Of a DNA stretch of 64,000 bases, positions 19,172-29,002 are shown piece after piece. The DNA is from Colwellia sp. 20A7 (GTDB lineage Bacteria; Pseudomonadota; Gammaproteobacteria; Enterobacterales; Alteromonadaceae), in the NCBI RefSeq assembly GCF_009832865.1, contig NZ_CP047130.1:1426001-1490000 (forward strand), given 5' to 3'. The notes beneath the pieces are model-generated. The model did no database searches and had not been told where the DNA came from. It saw only the letters and a program-made list of their open reading frames with translations. The translations under genes were made by a program, and so were the position numbers. The stretch's first letter is position 1, and every line of letters begins with the position of its first letter.

Positions 19172-20260
19172 ATGACTAACAAAACCGTATTACATGCAAA
19201 ACACTTAGCTTCTAACGCAAAAATGGTTGATTTTTATGGCTGGGATATGCCAATTAACTATGGCTCTCAAATAGAAGAGCATAATGCAGTTCGCCAAAAG
19301 TCAGGTATGTTCGATGTATCTCACATGACTATTGTTGATGTTCAAGGTCCCGATGCAAAAGCTTTCTTACGTCGCCTTGTTATCAATGATGTTGCTAAAT
19401 TAACTGTTGCAGGTAAAGCACTTTACACTGGCATGTTAAATGAAGCCGGTGGTGTAATTGACGATTTAATTATTTACTTCTTTTCCGACACTAACTACCG
19501 TTTAGTTGTTAACTCTGCCACTCGTGAAAAAGATCTTGCGTGGATGACAAAGCAATTAGCTGGTTTTGATGCCACTATCACAGAACGTCCTGAATTTGGC
19601 ATTATTGCTGTTCAAGGTCCTGAAGCCAAAGCGAAAGTTGCTAACTTACTAACACCTGAACAAATTACTGCAATTGAAGGTATGAAACCATTCTTCGGTG
19701 TACAAGTGGGCGATTTATTTATTGCTACTACAGGCTATACCGGTGAAGAAGGTTACGAAATTATTGTTCCTGAAGCTGAAGCTGAAAACTTTTGGCAAAA
19801 ATTACTTGAGCTAGATGTAGCTCCTTGCGGCTTAGGTGCTCGTGACACGCTTAGATTAGAAGCTGGCATGAACTTATATGGCTTAGATATGGACGAAACT
19901 GTATCTCCATTAGCAGCTAACATGGCTTGGACTATTAGCTGGGAACCTGAAGATCGTGATTTTATTGGTCGTGATGTATTAACGGCGCAAAAAGCGGCGG
20001 GCGACCAACCTAAACTTGTCGGTTTAGTGCTAGAAGAAAAAGGTATTTTACGTTCACACCAAGTAGTTGTTACTGAATTTGGTAATGGTGAAATTACGTC
20101 AGGCACATTCTCGCCAACATTAGGTCATAGTGTTGCGTTAGCACGTGTACCACGTAGCGTAAAAGTAGGTGACGTAATCGAAGTTGAAATGCGTAAGAAG
20201 AACGTAAAAGTAACGGTAACTAAGCCTAGCTTTGTACGTAACGGCAAAAAAGCCTTCTAA
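19172..20260 (+). CDS. gcvT: Glycine cleavage system T protein (aminomethyltransferase)
   Basis: 362 residues (E. coli 364). Transfers the methylene carbon from the aminomethyl-lipoyl arm of GcvH to tetrahydrofolate and releases ammonia. Motifs: [62 protein letters not shown] and the C-terminal [17 protein letters not shown]. First of gcvT-gcvH-gcvP, but separated from gcvH by 204 bp, wider than in E. coli. Confidence 0.97.
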   Translation: MTNKTVLHAKHLASNAKMVDFYGWDMPINYGSQIEEHNAVRQKSGMFDVSHMTIVDVQGPDAKAFLRRLVINDVAKLTVAGKALYTGMLNEAGGVIDDLIIYFFSDTNYRLVVNSATREKDLAWMTKQLAGFDATITERPEFGIIAVQGPEAKAKVANLLTPEQITAIEGMKPFFGVQVGDLFIATTGYTGEEGYEIIVPEAEAENFWQKLLELDVAPCGLGARDTLRLEAGMNLYGLDMDETVSPLAANMAWTISWEPEDRDFIGRDVLTAQKAAGDQPKLVGLVLEEKGILRSHQVVVTEFGNGEITSGTFSPTLGHSVALARVPRSVKVGDVIEVEMRKKNVKVTVTKPSFVRNGKKAF

Positions 20261-20464
20261 TTTCGTTATATGAAAAATGACAGTAAATAACGTTAATATT
20301 TGTATTTATTTTGCTTTATCGTAATGACAATTATTAAATCGATATACTATTTTTTACTAGCCATTATACTAATTATTTACTAGCCATTGTGCTATAAATT
20401 TAAACAGCTTACTTGAAGCTATTTACTTTAAAAAAAGAAAATCTAACCAACAGGAAAAATAAAA

Positions 20465-20854
20465 ATGAGCAACATTCCTTCAGAATTAAAATATGCAAGT
20501 TCACATGAATGGGTACGCAATGAAGGTAACGGTATTGTTACTGTCGGTATTACTGAGCACGCACAAGGTTTATTAGGCGATATGGTTTTTGTTGAATTAC
20601 CTGACGTTGGCGATGAAGTTAGCACAGGTGATGATGTAGCTGTTGCTGAATCAGTAAAAGCGGCTTCAGATATTTATGCACCAGTATCAGGTGAAATTGT
20701 TGAAGTGAATGAAGACCTTGAAGACTCACCTGAGTTAGTAAACTCTGATGCTTTTGGTGACGGTTGGTTATTTAAAATTAAGTTAGACGATGAAGTTGAA
20801 TTAGCTAACTTATTAGATGCTGATGGCTACGCTAACTCTATCGACGAAGATTAA
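20465..20854 (+). CDS. gcvH: Glycine cleavage system H protein
   Basis: 129 residues, same length as E. coli. It carries the lipoyl group on Lys65 in [16 protein letters not shown] and shuttles the aminomethyl group between GcvP, GcvT and Lpd. N-terminal [21 protein letters not shown] is typical. A ribosome-binding site (CAGGAAAA) precedes the ATG. The gap upstream contains a short direct repeat (TTTACTAGCCATT twice, around 20350-20390), and the gap downstream to gcvP is 261 bp, so internal promoters are possible. Confidence 0.97.
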   Translation: MSNIPSELKYASSHEWVRNEGNGIVTVGITEHAQGLLGDMVFVELPDVGDEVSTGDDVAVAESVKAASDIYAPVSGEIVEVNEDLEDSPELVNSDAFGDGWLFKIKLDDEVELANLLDADGYANSIDED

Positions 20855-21115
20855 TTTTCAGTCACATTCATTGTTTATGCTGCGTTGCTTAATTATTTGT
20901 CAAAGTCACTTAGCCCACTAAGCTCATTCGACTCATAATTTCAGCGCCTTACCTAAACATCGACTGTTTATGAAAAACTTTAGTCACGATAATCACCTTG
21001 AGGGCTTTGCCTAAATATTGATTATCTTAGCTAAACATTAAGCCTTTAACCGATTATGTTTTAGGCTTTCTTTTATTTCCATTGTTATGAAAACAATTAT
21101 TTAAGTGAAATTGAT

Positions 21116-24046
21116 ATGACTTCTCAATCACCAACTAATTCTTTTGCCTCATTATCGTTGGCAGAGTTAGAGCAAACTCAAGATTTTATTCGCAGACATA
21201 TTGGCCCAAGTGCAGCACAAACTCAGGCTATGGTTAAAGATATGGGCGTTGCATCAGTAGACGCATTAATTGATGAAATTGTACCAGACGACATTCGTTT
21301 ACCGCAGTTACCCGCTATTGGTGATAGTAAAACAGAAGTACAAGCATTGGCTGATTTAAAAGCCGTTGCTAACTTAAATAAAGTAAATACTACGTACATT
21401 GGTTTAGGCTACTACGGTACCTTAACACCGAATGTTATTACGCGTAACGTACTAGAAAATCCAGGTTGGTATACGGCTTACACGCCTTATCAACCAGAAA
21501 TTGCACAAGGACGTTTAGAGTCGTTACTTAACTATCAGCAAATGTGTATCGACCTAACAGGTTTACCGCTTGCTAGTGCATCTTTATTAGATGAAGGCAC
21601 AGCCGCTGCTGAAGCGATGGCACTTGCTAAACGTGTTTCTAAAAATAAAAAATCTAACTTGTTCTTTATCTCAAGTGATGTTTTCCCACAAACTATCGAC
21701 CTTGTAAAACAACGTGCCGATATGTTTGGTTTTGACGTAATTGTTGCACCAGCGAATGAAGCGCCAGAGCATGATGTTTTTGGTGCGCTTATTCAATACC
21801 CAAGTGCTACTGGTGAAGTAACTGACGTTAGCGAATTAATTGAAAAAATTCACGCAAATAAAGGTATTGTTGCGGTTGCAGCAGACATTATGAGCTTAGT
21901 GTTATTAAAAGCGCCGGGCGAATTAGGTGCTGATGCTGTTATTGGTTCAAGCCAACGTTTTGGTGTTCCAATGGGCTACGGCGGGCCACATGCAGCATTC
22001 TTTACTACGAGTGATAAATACAAACGTTCTTTACCTGGTAGAATTATCGGTGTTTCAAAAGACACTCGCGGTAACAACGCACTACGTATGGCTATGCAAA
22101 CGCGTGAGCAACATATCCGTCGTGAAAAAGCCAACTCAAATATTTGTACAGCACAAGTATTATTAGCGAACATGGCTGCATTTTATGCGGTATATCATGG
22201 TCCTCAAGGTTTAAAAACAATTGCAAACCGTATTCATCGTTTTGCTGATATTTTAGCAACAGGTACACGTGTTAAAGGTTTAGCGCCTCTTCATGATAAC
22301 TACTTTGACACGCTTACGTTTAACGTAGCTGACACTAAAACGAACAGCAAAGCTGAAATCGTTGAACGTGCCTTAATCTCGGGCGTTAACTTACGTACCG
22401 ACGTTGAAGGTCAAATCAGTATTTCACTTGATGAAACAACAACGCGTGCTGATGTTGCTCAGTTATTTACTATTTTATTAGGTGCTGAACACGGTTTAGA
22501 CGTAGCAGGCCTTGATGCACAAATAGTGACGCAAGGTTCAACGTCTATTCCAGCAGCGCTAGTGCGTGAATCTGAAATATTAACGCACCCAGTATTCAAC
22601 TCGTACCACAGCGAAACTGAAATGTTGCGCTACATTAAACGACTTGAAAACAAAGATTTAGCCTTGAATCATTCAATGATTTCACTTGGCTCTTGTACCA
22701 TGAAGTTAAATGCAACGGCACAAATGATACCTGTATCTTGGCCTGAATTTGCCAACATGCATCCGTTTGCTCCGCAAGACCAAGCAATTGGCTACAAGAA
22801 AATGATTGATGAACTAGCTGAGTGGCTAGTTGAATTAACGGGTTACGACAAAATGTCGATGCAACCTAACTCAGGTGCGCAAGGTGAATATGCCGGTTTA
22901 ATCGCTATTCATAAATACCATGCAAGCCGTGGCGATTCACATCGTAATATTTGTTTAATTCCTGCCTCTGCCCATGGTACTAACCCAGCATCAGCTAACA
23001 TGGTTGGTATGAAAGTGGTTGTTGTTGCTTGTGACAAAAAAGGCAATGTTGACATGGTTGATTTAAAAGCCAAAGCAGAAGAGTTGGCTGAAAATCTTTC
23101 ATGTATCATGATCACTTACCCGTCTACACACGGTGTATATGAAAAAACTATTCGTGAAGTATGTAATATTATTCACGACAACGGTGGTCAAGTTTATCTT
23201 GATGGCGCAAACATGAACGCACAAGTGGGTATTACGTCTCCAGGCTTTATTGGCGCAGATGTATCACACCTTAACTTACATAAAACATTCGCTATTCCAC
23301 ACGGTGGCGGTGGCCCAGGTATGGGACCAATTGGTGTTAAATCACACCTTGCCCCATTTTTACCTGGCCACGCATTAATTAATGTTGATGAAACTACCGC
23401 TGGAAATGGCGCAGTATCGGCAGCACCATACGGTAGTGCTGGCATACTATGTATTTCATACCTTTACATTGCGTTATTAGGTAAAGAGGGCGTAACAGCC
23501 GCAAGTAAGTATGCAATTACTAACGCGAACTACTTAGCGACTAAATTAAGTGAACATTACCCATTATTATATACAGACAGTAATGGTCGCGTAGCGCACG
23601 AATGTATTGTAGATTTACGCCCAATTAAAGAAGCCAGTGGCGTAACTGAAATGGATATTGCTAAACGATTGATTGATTACGGTTTCCATTCACCTACCAT
23701 GTCGTTCCCTGTAGCGGGCACGTTAATGATTGAGCCTACTGAGTCAGAATCTAAAGTTGAGCTAGACCGTTTCATTGAAGCAATGGTATGTATTCGTGAT
23801 GAAGTACGTAAAGTTGAATCAGGCGAATGGACATTAGAAAACAACCCATTACACCATGCACCACATACGTTAGCTGATATTACTGACGCTAACTGGGATA
23901 GAGCTTACTCTATCAGTGACGCAGTATTCCCTGTAGCGAGTGTTGCAGCCAATAAATTCTGGCCAACGGTTAATCGTATTGATGATGTATACGGAGATAG
24001 AAACTTAGTATGTTCTTGTCCTCCAATTGAAACGTATATTGATTAG
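21116..24046 (+). CDS. gcvP: Glycine dehydrogenase (decarboxylating), P protein
   Basis: 976 residues (E. coli 957); the fused one-chain form. PLP-dependent decarboxylation of glycine with transfer of the aminomethyl group to lipoyl-GcvH. The PLP lysine is Lys723 in [18 protein letters not shown]. Other family stretches are [36 protein letters not shown] and YPSTHGVYE. Codon use is that of a highly expressed housekeeping gene. The transcript ends at the hairpin 24076-24101. The lpd gene for the L protein is not in the window. Confidence 0.98.
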   Translation: MTSQSPTNSFASLSLAELEQTQDFIRRHIGPSAAQTQAMVKDMGVASVDALIDEIVPDDIRLPQLPAIGDSKTEVQALADLKAVANLNKVNTTYIGLGYYGTLTPNVITRNVLENPGWYTAYTPYQPEIAQGRLESLLNYQQMCIDLTGLPLASASLLDEGTAAAEAMALAKRVSKNKKSNLFFISSDVFPQTIDLVKQRADMFGFDVIVAPANEAPEHDVFGALIQYPSATGEVTDVSELIEKIHANKGIVAVAADIMSLVLLKAPGELGADAVIGSSQRFGVPMGYGGPHAAFFTTSDKYKRSLPGRIIGVSKDTRGNNALRMAMQTREQHIRREKANSNICTAQVLLANMAAFYAVYHGPQGLKTIANRIHRFADILATGTRVKGLAPLHDNYFDTLTFNVADTKTNSKAEIVERALISGVNLRTDVEGQISISLDETTTRADVAQLFTILLGAEHGLDVAGLDAQIVTQGSTSIPAALVRESEILTHPVFNSYHSETEMLRYIKRLENKDLALNHSMISLGSCTMKLNATAQMIPVSWPEFANMHPFAPQDQAIGYKKMIDELAEWLVELTGYDKMSMQPNSGAQGEYAGLIAIHKYHASRGDSHRNICLIPASAHGTNPASANMVGMKVVVVACDKKGNVDMVDLKAKAEELAENLSCIMITYPSTHGVYEKTIREVCNIIHDNGGQVYLDGANMNAQVGITSPGFIGADVSHLNLHKTFAIPHGGGGPGMGPIGVKSHLAPFLPGHALINVDETTAGNGAVSAAPYGSAGILCISYLYIALLGKEGVTAASKYAITNANYLATKLSEHYPLLYTDSNGRVAHECIVDLRPIKEASGVTEMDIAKRLIDYGFHSPTMSFPVAGTLMIEPTESESKVELDRFIEAMVCIRDEVRKVESGEWTLENNPLHHAPHTLADITDANWDRAYSISDAVFPVASVAANKFWPTVNRIDDVYGDRNLVCSCPPIETYID

Positions 24047-24075
24047 ATAACTATTGGTAACAGGTATAGTTTATT

Positions 24076-24104
24076 AAAAAGCGAGCTTCGGCTCGCTTTT
24101 TTGT
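24076..24104 (+). terminator. Rho-independent terminator of gcvTHP
   Basis: Stem AAAAAGCGAGC / GCTCGCTTTTT at 24076-24086 and 24091-24101 with a TTCG tetraloop, followed by more T. It lies 30 bp after the gcvP stop and marks the boundary between housekeeping genes and the AT-rich accessory stretch that follows. Confidence 0.93.
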
Positions 24105-24160
24105 TGCTTTAATTTAATAACTCTACCAATATGATTATCTAAATTATGGAGTGATTTGAT

Positions 24161-25824
24161 ATGAAAGAAAAATTGAGTTTAACTGGTCCAAGAAACTAGA
24201 AATTACAGATATAAAGGATCAAGATGTAGTAATTGAAACATTTCCTGCTGATAAACTTGAACGGTCTAAATATGCTAAATTTTTAACTCAATACTTAATA
24301 TCTTCTTCATATGATGAATCAAAATTAGCCGACTTAAATTATGTTTTAAACCTTAATTCTGAATGGGGATCTGGCAAATCTTATTTTTTACGCAGGTGGG
24401 CTCATGATCTAAAAAGTAATCATCCTGTGGTGTATATCGATGCTTGGAAACAAGACTATTCAGAAGATCCTTTGATGACAGTTATCTCTTCTTTGATCAG
24501 TCAATTAAGAGAGCAAGCAGGCATTGATCAAAATAGTATTAAGATTAAAGCTCCTAAGAAATTAATTGGTTTATTAAAAGCGGCAGCACCTAGCTTAGCT
24601 AGAGGGCTAAGTAAGCGATATCTTGGTATTGATCCAGTTAAGATTATGGAGTCTGATGAAGGCGAAACTATTGGTGATGTAGACGTTGAAAATGGGAACC
24701 CAATTGATATGGGGGTGGCGGCATCCAAGATTGTTGAGCAACTTATTAATGAACATGATTCAAAAGCTGTTGCCATAAATAATTTAAAGCTTAATGTTAA
24801 AAAATGGATTGAATTAGTGGTTCAAAAGAAGAGTTTATCTAAACCTGCATTTATTTTTATTGATGAGTTAGATCGTTGTAGACCAAGTTATGCTGTTGAA
24901 ATGCTTGAAACTATAAAGCATATCTTTGATATTCCTGGAGTAGTATTTGTCGTTGCTACAGATACAGAGCAACTACAACACGCCGTTAAGGCTATTTATG
25001 GGATTGGTTTTGATGCAAGAGTTTATCTTTCAAGGTTTTTTAATAGTCGCTTTAGTCTTAAAGCGCCAAACTTAGAAAACCTGTTGGAAGTACATTGTGA
25101 TATTCAAAAGTTATCAAAAGAATATTTTGATAAACTGAATATCCTTGTATGGCCTGTCAATGATGGTTATTCACTAACTCTTGATAATATCACCGCTGTA
25201 TTAAACGCTTTTAAGTTATCACCTAGATCTGCTATTCAAATTACTGAACGAATAATTGCAACACTTTCAAACCTTAATCAGAATGCAAAAATTGATCTCA
25301 TTATGTTAACAACCCTATTATGTATTCGAGAAAAAGAAGAATCTTTATACGAAGAAATTATAACTAAAAAGTTTAAAAGAGAAGAAAGTGGGATGAATTT
25401 AGTTTTGAATAAATATTTGAGTAATAATTTTAGTATAGAGCAAGAAAATATTAAAATTAATATTTCTATTTCTGAGTTCACAGCTCATTTCGATAATAAC
25501 AATTCTCGTTTTTTGAAAGATGGAATACATATTGTTGATTATAATTATTATTTATCTAATATTTTCACTGTTTTTTTGAACAAAAAATTTACCACCTTTA
25601 AGGGGACATCGACTAATGGAGTAGGTAAAATTTCATCTATTTTACAGACTAGAGACAAGTTACAGGCATTGAACAATAATGAAACTATAAACTTTAATGG
25701 GATAAGTGCGCAATTATGGATTCAATATTCTTACCTATATAAAAATTTATATGAGGTAGATATTGGCTTTTATCAAGACCTAGTTGAATTAGCCTCTTCA
25801 ATTGATTGGTTAAGTGAAGAATAG
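24161..25824 (+). pseudogene. KAP-family P-loop NTPase with a one-base frameshift at codon 4-5
   Basis: A frame from about 24172 to 25824 encodes a complete KAP ATPase: Walker A in NSEWGSGKSYFLRRW (24358 on), then VYIDAWKQDYSEDPL, and Walker B PAFIFIDELDRCRPSYAVEM (24847 on) followed by VVFVVATDTEQL. No ATG, GTG or TTG lies in that frame before Walker A. The ATG at 24161 has GGAG 9 bases upstream but is out of frame and stops at 24199. Adding one A to the A-run at 24168-24172 joins them as MKEKIEFNWSKKLEI. So a single base is missing, by mutation, sequencing error or slippage control. No membrane insert is apparent between the Walker motifs. KAP proteins include the phage-exclusion protein PifA. 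A GTG at 24427 would lose Walker A. Confidence 0.82.
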
Positions 25825-25826
25825 AA

Positions 25827-25850
25827 AATAAAAGGGCTCGGTGACACTTG
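25827..25850 (+). repeat. 24-bp direct repeat, left copy
   Basis: AATAAA followed by AGGGCTCGGTGACACTTG. It recurs at 27609-27632 in the same orientation with one mismatch (C to G). The two copies bracket the DUF3307 and SatD genes. From memory, similar GGGGTCGGTGACACTT strings occur near REP-associated transposases in marine gammaproteobacteria; no such transposase is in this window. Confidence 0.8.
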
Positions 25851-25925
25851 CTATTTCGGGGGAGGGTAATATTGCTGGTTTGGTTGGTAGCCATAAAATA
25901 CAGGAGTAATGTTAATAGCCTGATT

Positions 25926-26678
25926 TTATTTTATTTTTACATCCAAACCCAGCGAAATTATGGTCCCTAATAGTGTTGTGATTACTACCGACACTAAAGA
26001 TCCTATTAGCACATACTCAGTCATACTTCGATCGTCTGACTTATTCAGTTCACCAAATCTAAATATTGATTTAGCTGCCAATACAAAGCCTACTGCTGCA
26101 TAGCTCCCAACTAGTGTAAAGGTAAGTATTAGCACTCGCTCTAAATAACCGATCAGCTTACCACCAGCCACAAGGCCACTAGCATTATTATTTGTATCTG
26201 AAATTGGATATTTCTTCAAAATGCTACTAATCACAACGGAAGTTGGCTTAAGAATAAGTAAATAAGCAAAGACAATCATTACAGCATCAGAGAATTGATC
26301 ATGCTTAAGAGCTGTCTCAATTGTTAAACCGTCTACCATATGAAATGAAATGGCCGCTAGCACTGATACATTTAAAGCCTGATCAATAAAAAAATAGAAA
26401 AGCTTATTACCGTTTGGTGTTGATACCTTCCATAGGTCGATAAAAAAATGACTTATTGCTACTACAGCTATCAAGAAAACTGTCGACTGCCAGCCAATGC
26501 CCAACACTATCGCTGGAACTAATAGTGCGATTCCGTGTAATAGTGAATGAAAGTATAGTTCAGGTGAACGGTAAGTGTTTTTTTGCTTTGCTTTCACCCA
26601 TTCTTTCGGTTGTAGATAAAAGTCACAGAGGATGTGTATAAGCAAGAACGGTATTAGAGTACCAAAAAAATCAAACAT
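25926..26678 (-). CDS. DUF3307 integral membrane protein
   Basis: 250 residues with about six to seven membrane helices. DUF3307 hallmarks are conserved His and Asp residues at or in helices: LIHILCDFYLQPKEW near the N-terminus, FHSLLHGIALL, ISHFFIDLWK and FFIDQALN. These could form a metal site within the membrane, as in some membrane-bound hydrolases, but this is inference. The start overlaps the end of the SatD gene by 8 bp, so the pair is translated together. SatD and DUF3307 proteins are, to my knowledge, often neighbours. Function is unknown; it may be a membrane effector or transporter controlled by the SatD partner. Confidence 0.85.
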   Translation of the reverse strand: MFDFFGTLIPFLLIHILCDFYLQPKEWVKAKQKNTYRSPELYFHSLLHGIALLVPAIVLGIGWQSTVFLIAVVAISHFFIDLWKVSTPNGNKLFYFFIDQALNVSVLAAISFHMVDGLTIETALKHDQFSDAVMIVFAYLLILKPTSVVISSILKKYPISDTNNNASGLVAGGKLIGYLERVLILTFTLVGSYAAVGFVLAAKSIFRFGELNKSDDRSMTEYVLIGSLVSVVITTLLGTIISLGLDVKIK

Positions 26679-27321
26679 GTTTGAGCCCTAAAACTTGGTT
26701 TATGAATCGCCAGTTTAATTCATTGATTAGTAGCCAACCTGATGCTTTAAGTGATTTACTAGCCGTCGCATCAGCAACATCAAGCTTTTTTGATAATTCG
26801 CTTATTGATAAACCGTCATTGGTTTTAAGCATTGGAAGCATAACTTCACATTGGCGTGAAGTTAACTCGGTTAGTTGTCTATCTAAATATTTAAACAATA
26901 AGTCAAAATTATTAGATAGTTCTAAGCGATCAGAGTTAAAAATTAATCTATCATTTTTCAACTTTTTTAATCCTCGACCGGAAAGAACAAATGCCTCACC
27001 CATCGATTCAGACACCGACTCACGTAGATCTGCATTTGAAGCAATAGCAAAGCTAATGCGACTATCAAATGGTTTACCTAGCGCCTTAATAGCAATTCGA
27101 TAGATGATAGAGTATCTGAGAGCATTTTCAATATCATGCACTACGGTCTGAAACTCATCACCACGCTCAATACTATGTACATTTGATAAACTACCTTCGG
27201 TGATCAAATGTTGAATATCCTTGATCCGTATTAGTAGTTGTTCAAATTGTTCAGAGGTTAGCTTAGTTGAGTTAATAACATCGCCACTGATTACTGCAAT
27301 AGGTTTATAAGTAGATTTCAC
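26671..27321 (-). CDS. SatD-family protein: cyclase-like domain plus C-terminal helix-turn-helix
   Basis: 216 residues. The first ~145 match the SatD family and, by eye, the motif order of class III nucleotide cyclases: ISGDVINSTKL (first metal Asp position), IERGDEFQTVV (second metal Asp position), SRISFAIA, and SMGEAFVLSGRGLKKL (like the G-x-aVN-x-AaRL motif). The C-terminal ~65 residues are a winged helix-turn-helix (TSRQCEVMLPML, LSISELSKKLDVADATASKSLKASG). So it may both make or sense a nucleotide and bind DNA. SatD is named from a Streptococcus acid-tolerance operon; biochemical role unknown. First gene of the two-gene operon with DUF3307. Four palindromes lie directly upstream and are likely its operators. 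Confidence 0.82.
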   Translation of the reverse strand: MKSTYKPIAVISGDVINSTKLTSEQFEQLLIRIKDIQHLITEGSLSNVHSIERGDEFQTVVHDIENALRYSIIYRIAIKALGKPFDSRISFAIASNADLRESVSESMGEAFVLSGRGLKKLKNDRLIFNSDRLELSNNFDLLFKYLDRQLTELTSRQCEVMLPMLKTNDGLSISELSKKLDVADATASKSLKASGWLLINELNWRFINQVLGLKHV

Positions 27322-27353
27322 ATTAAAATTCCTTGCTACGCATATACTCTAAT

Positions 27354-27455
27354 TTAGCCGTTTTTGGCTAATAACGCAAATTTAGCCGTTTTTGGCTAAT
27401 AACGTCAATTTAGCCATTTTTGGCTAATAACGCCGATTTAGTCGTTTTTGGCTAA
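27354..27455 (-). repeat. Four 18-bp palindromes at an exact 28-bp period (operator array)
   Basis: TTAGCCGTTTTTGGCTAA at 27354-27371 and 27382-27399; TTAGCCATTTTTGGCTAA at 27410-27427; TTAGTCGTTTTTGGCTAA at 27438-27455. Arms TTAGCC / GGCTAA with a 6-base centre, separated by 10-base spacers of the form TAACGxxxAT. The nearest copy is 33 bases from the SatD start codon. On the minus strand TTGACG and TAAATT, 18 bases apart, flank a palindrome, so promoters may be embedded in the array. Most simply read as an autoregulatory operator array bound by the SatD helix-turn-helix. Confidence 0.85.
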
Positions 27456-27608
27456 GGTATGAATTCCAACTCAATTAACATAAAAGCATAATAATGACTT
27501 CACTAGGGAGTTAATATGAATAGCACAGTAACCTTGCATGCTTGAAGTAATTATTAGAATAACATCGGTGGTCACAAACTTAATTAATACGAAAAGTTTA
27601 GATATGAG

Positions 27609-27632
27609 AATAAAAGGGGTCGGTGACACTTG
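27609..27632 (+). repeat. 24-bp direct repeat, right copy
   Basis: AATAAA followed by AGGGGTCGGTGACACTTG; 23 of 24 bases match the copy at 25827-25850. With that copy it encloses a 1.76-kb segment carrying exactly the SatD-DUF3307 operon and its operator array. Confidence 0.8.
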
Positions 27633-27721
27633 TTAGCTATTCTCATTCAAGCTGTCACTATATTTTTTTAAAAGCTCTAACCCCACTCTCTGATGTTTAA
27701 TGTCTTGAATGAGGTATAAAT

Positions 27722-28066
27722 CTATTTCTTTTTCGGTGTTGGCCAAACAAAGGGAGCGTTCTTGCTGGTATCAGGCTTTTTAGAAGTCGTTTGTGCCACT
27801 TTATTATCTTGCGCGAGTATCGCTCTGATTATTTTCCCGGTTTCTTTATGCTTACTACAAAATGTTTTTAGGTATAAAATTTCCACTCTACTGCGCGCCC
27901 ACGGGGTTGTACGCAGAAATTTTAAACTTGATTTAAGACGCGGTTTATTCATAAAACAACGAATATTAAGTAATTCACCCATTTGTTCCCAACCAACTTT
28001 TTTTTCCAGTTCGGTTAAGATTTGTTCTAGTTTTATGCCGTATAGTGGGTCATTACTGTTATTCAT
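27722..28066 (-). CDS. VF530 family (DUF2132) DNA-binding protein
   Basis: 114 residues. The family block runs NNSNDPLYGIKLEQILTELE, GWEQMGELLNIRCF, KPRLKSSLKFLRTTPWARSRVE and YLKTF. The solved member from Vibrio fischeri is a small helical protein proposed to bind DNA. The C-terminal ~30 residues are Lys/Thr/Pro-rich and probably disordered. Single gene, no operon partner apparent. Confidence 0.88.
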   Translation of the reverse strand: MNNSNDPLYGIKLEQILTELEKKVGWEQMGELLNIRCFMNKPRLKSSLKFLRTTPWARSRVEILYLKTFCSKHKETGKIIRAILAQDNKVAQTTSKKPDTSKNAPFVWPTPKKK

Positions 28067-28261
28067 AGTTTGCCTAAAGTCTACCTAAGTTCAAAAATAG
28101 CATTGTAACAAGTTTCCTAAATATTGTCAGACTTATACGTTTAACTCAGTTAATAGTAAGTGAATAACGTTACGGAAGAGTGCTTGTTTTTATTGGAGAG
28201 GTTAGTGGTGTAAAGTACGCTTAATAATTTAAAGCGGAATATTGCATAAATATATAAATAA

Positions 28262-28768
28262 ATGAAAATATTTTTACTGACACATGAACGTGAATTACAT
28301 AGAGGAACCAATACTGGCTCTCTTGCAATAGACGACTCTAATGACATTGTTGAACGTATACTTTGGGAAAGAATAAATCCTAATAAAGGCCTTACTAAAC
28401 TAATAGAAAATAATCAGGCGTTGTTATTATATTCTAAAGGAGAGTCTATATCAGAAGTGTCATCGTCAGCAGAGTCACCGGCTTATTCATCGACAGAATC
28501 ACAGGCAAGCATTCAAGAATATGAAAATATTATCATTATTGATGGCACGTGGCAGGAGTCACAGAAAATTTTCAATCACAGCCCTTATTTAAAAGATGCG
28601 CCGAAATTTACGTTGAAAACGACAAATGATTCTTTATACAAACTTAGGGCTAATCAACCTAAAGGTGGGCTATGCACTATAGAATGTATAATCGAAGTAT
28701 TAAAAATGAAAGGGCAAGATAAAATAGCATCAGCATTAGCAGTAAAGTTTGAGCAATTTAATCACTAA
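28262..28768 (+). CDS. DTW-domain protein, short form lacking the N-terminal zinc cysteines
   Basis: 168 residues. DTW/TapT hallmarks: LLTHERELHRGTNTGSLA (SPOUT-like SAM-binding region), IIIIDGTWQESQKIF (the D-x-T-W signature as DGTW) and LRANQPKGGLCTIECI. E. coli TapT (YfiP) is a tRNA-uridine aminocarboxypropyltransferase, making acp3U47, and is ~230 residues with N-terminal CxxC zinc ligands. This protein lacks that part, and a stop codon sits directly before the ATG, so no extension exists. A Ser/Glu-rich insert (SEVSSSAESPAYSSTES) occupies about 63-80. A similar tRNA role is likely but not certain. Confidence 0.85.
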   Translation: MKIFLLTHERELHRGTNTGSLAIDDSNDIVERILWERINPNKGLTKLIENNQALLLYSKGESISEVSSSAESPAYSSTESQASIQEYENIIIIDGTWQESQKIFNHSPYLKDAPKFTLKTTNDSLYKLRANQPKGGLCTIECIIEVLKMKGQDKIASALAVKFEQFNH

Positions 28769-29002
28769 AATTTTTATCACTAAAAACTTACTCACTAAAA
28801 ATTTAACAGCTAAATATTTAACAGGCATGAAAGCATGTTAGGAGCCGTTTATCTGTTTTATGTACTAGCGAACATGCTGGCTGTTATTGTTCAGGGATGA
28901 CTTTAAGGAAGCTTAGCGATAAAATCGTAAAAATAACTTTTACACCGCCATATCTTATTTAACAAATTCTAAAATATCCTATTTATTAGTTGAGAGTAAA
29001 AA

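Larger units (their letters stand above)
27322..27721. other. 400-bp gap upstream of the SatD operon
   Basis: Contains the palindrome array (27354-27455), a nine-codon frame with a good ribosome-binding site (GGGAG, ATG at 27516, stop at 27543-27545; MNSTVTLHA) reading away from satD, and the right copy of the 24-bp repeat (27609-27632). The mini-frame may be the stump of a lost divergent gene or a chance frame. Confidence 0.5.

Noticed and set aside
27354..27455. CRISPR array
   Set aside because: The repeats are only 18 bp palindromes with 10-bp, partly conserved spacers, only four copies, and no cas genes. An operator array fits better.
27516..27545. Nine-codon frame with a good ribosome-binding site as a real peptide gene
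   Set aside because: Too short to support. It may be the stump of a lost divergent gene, so it is only noted in the gap description.
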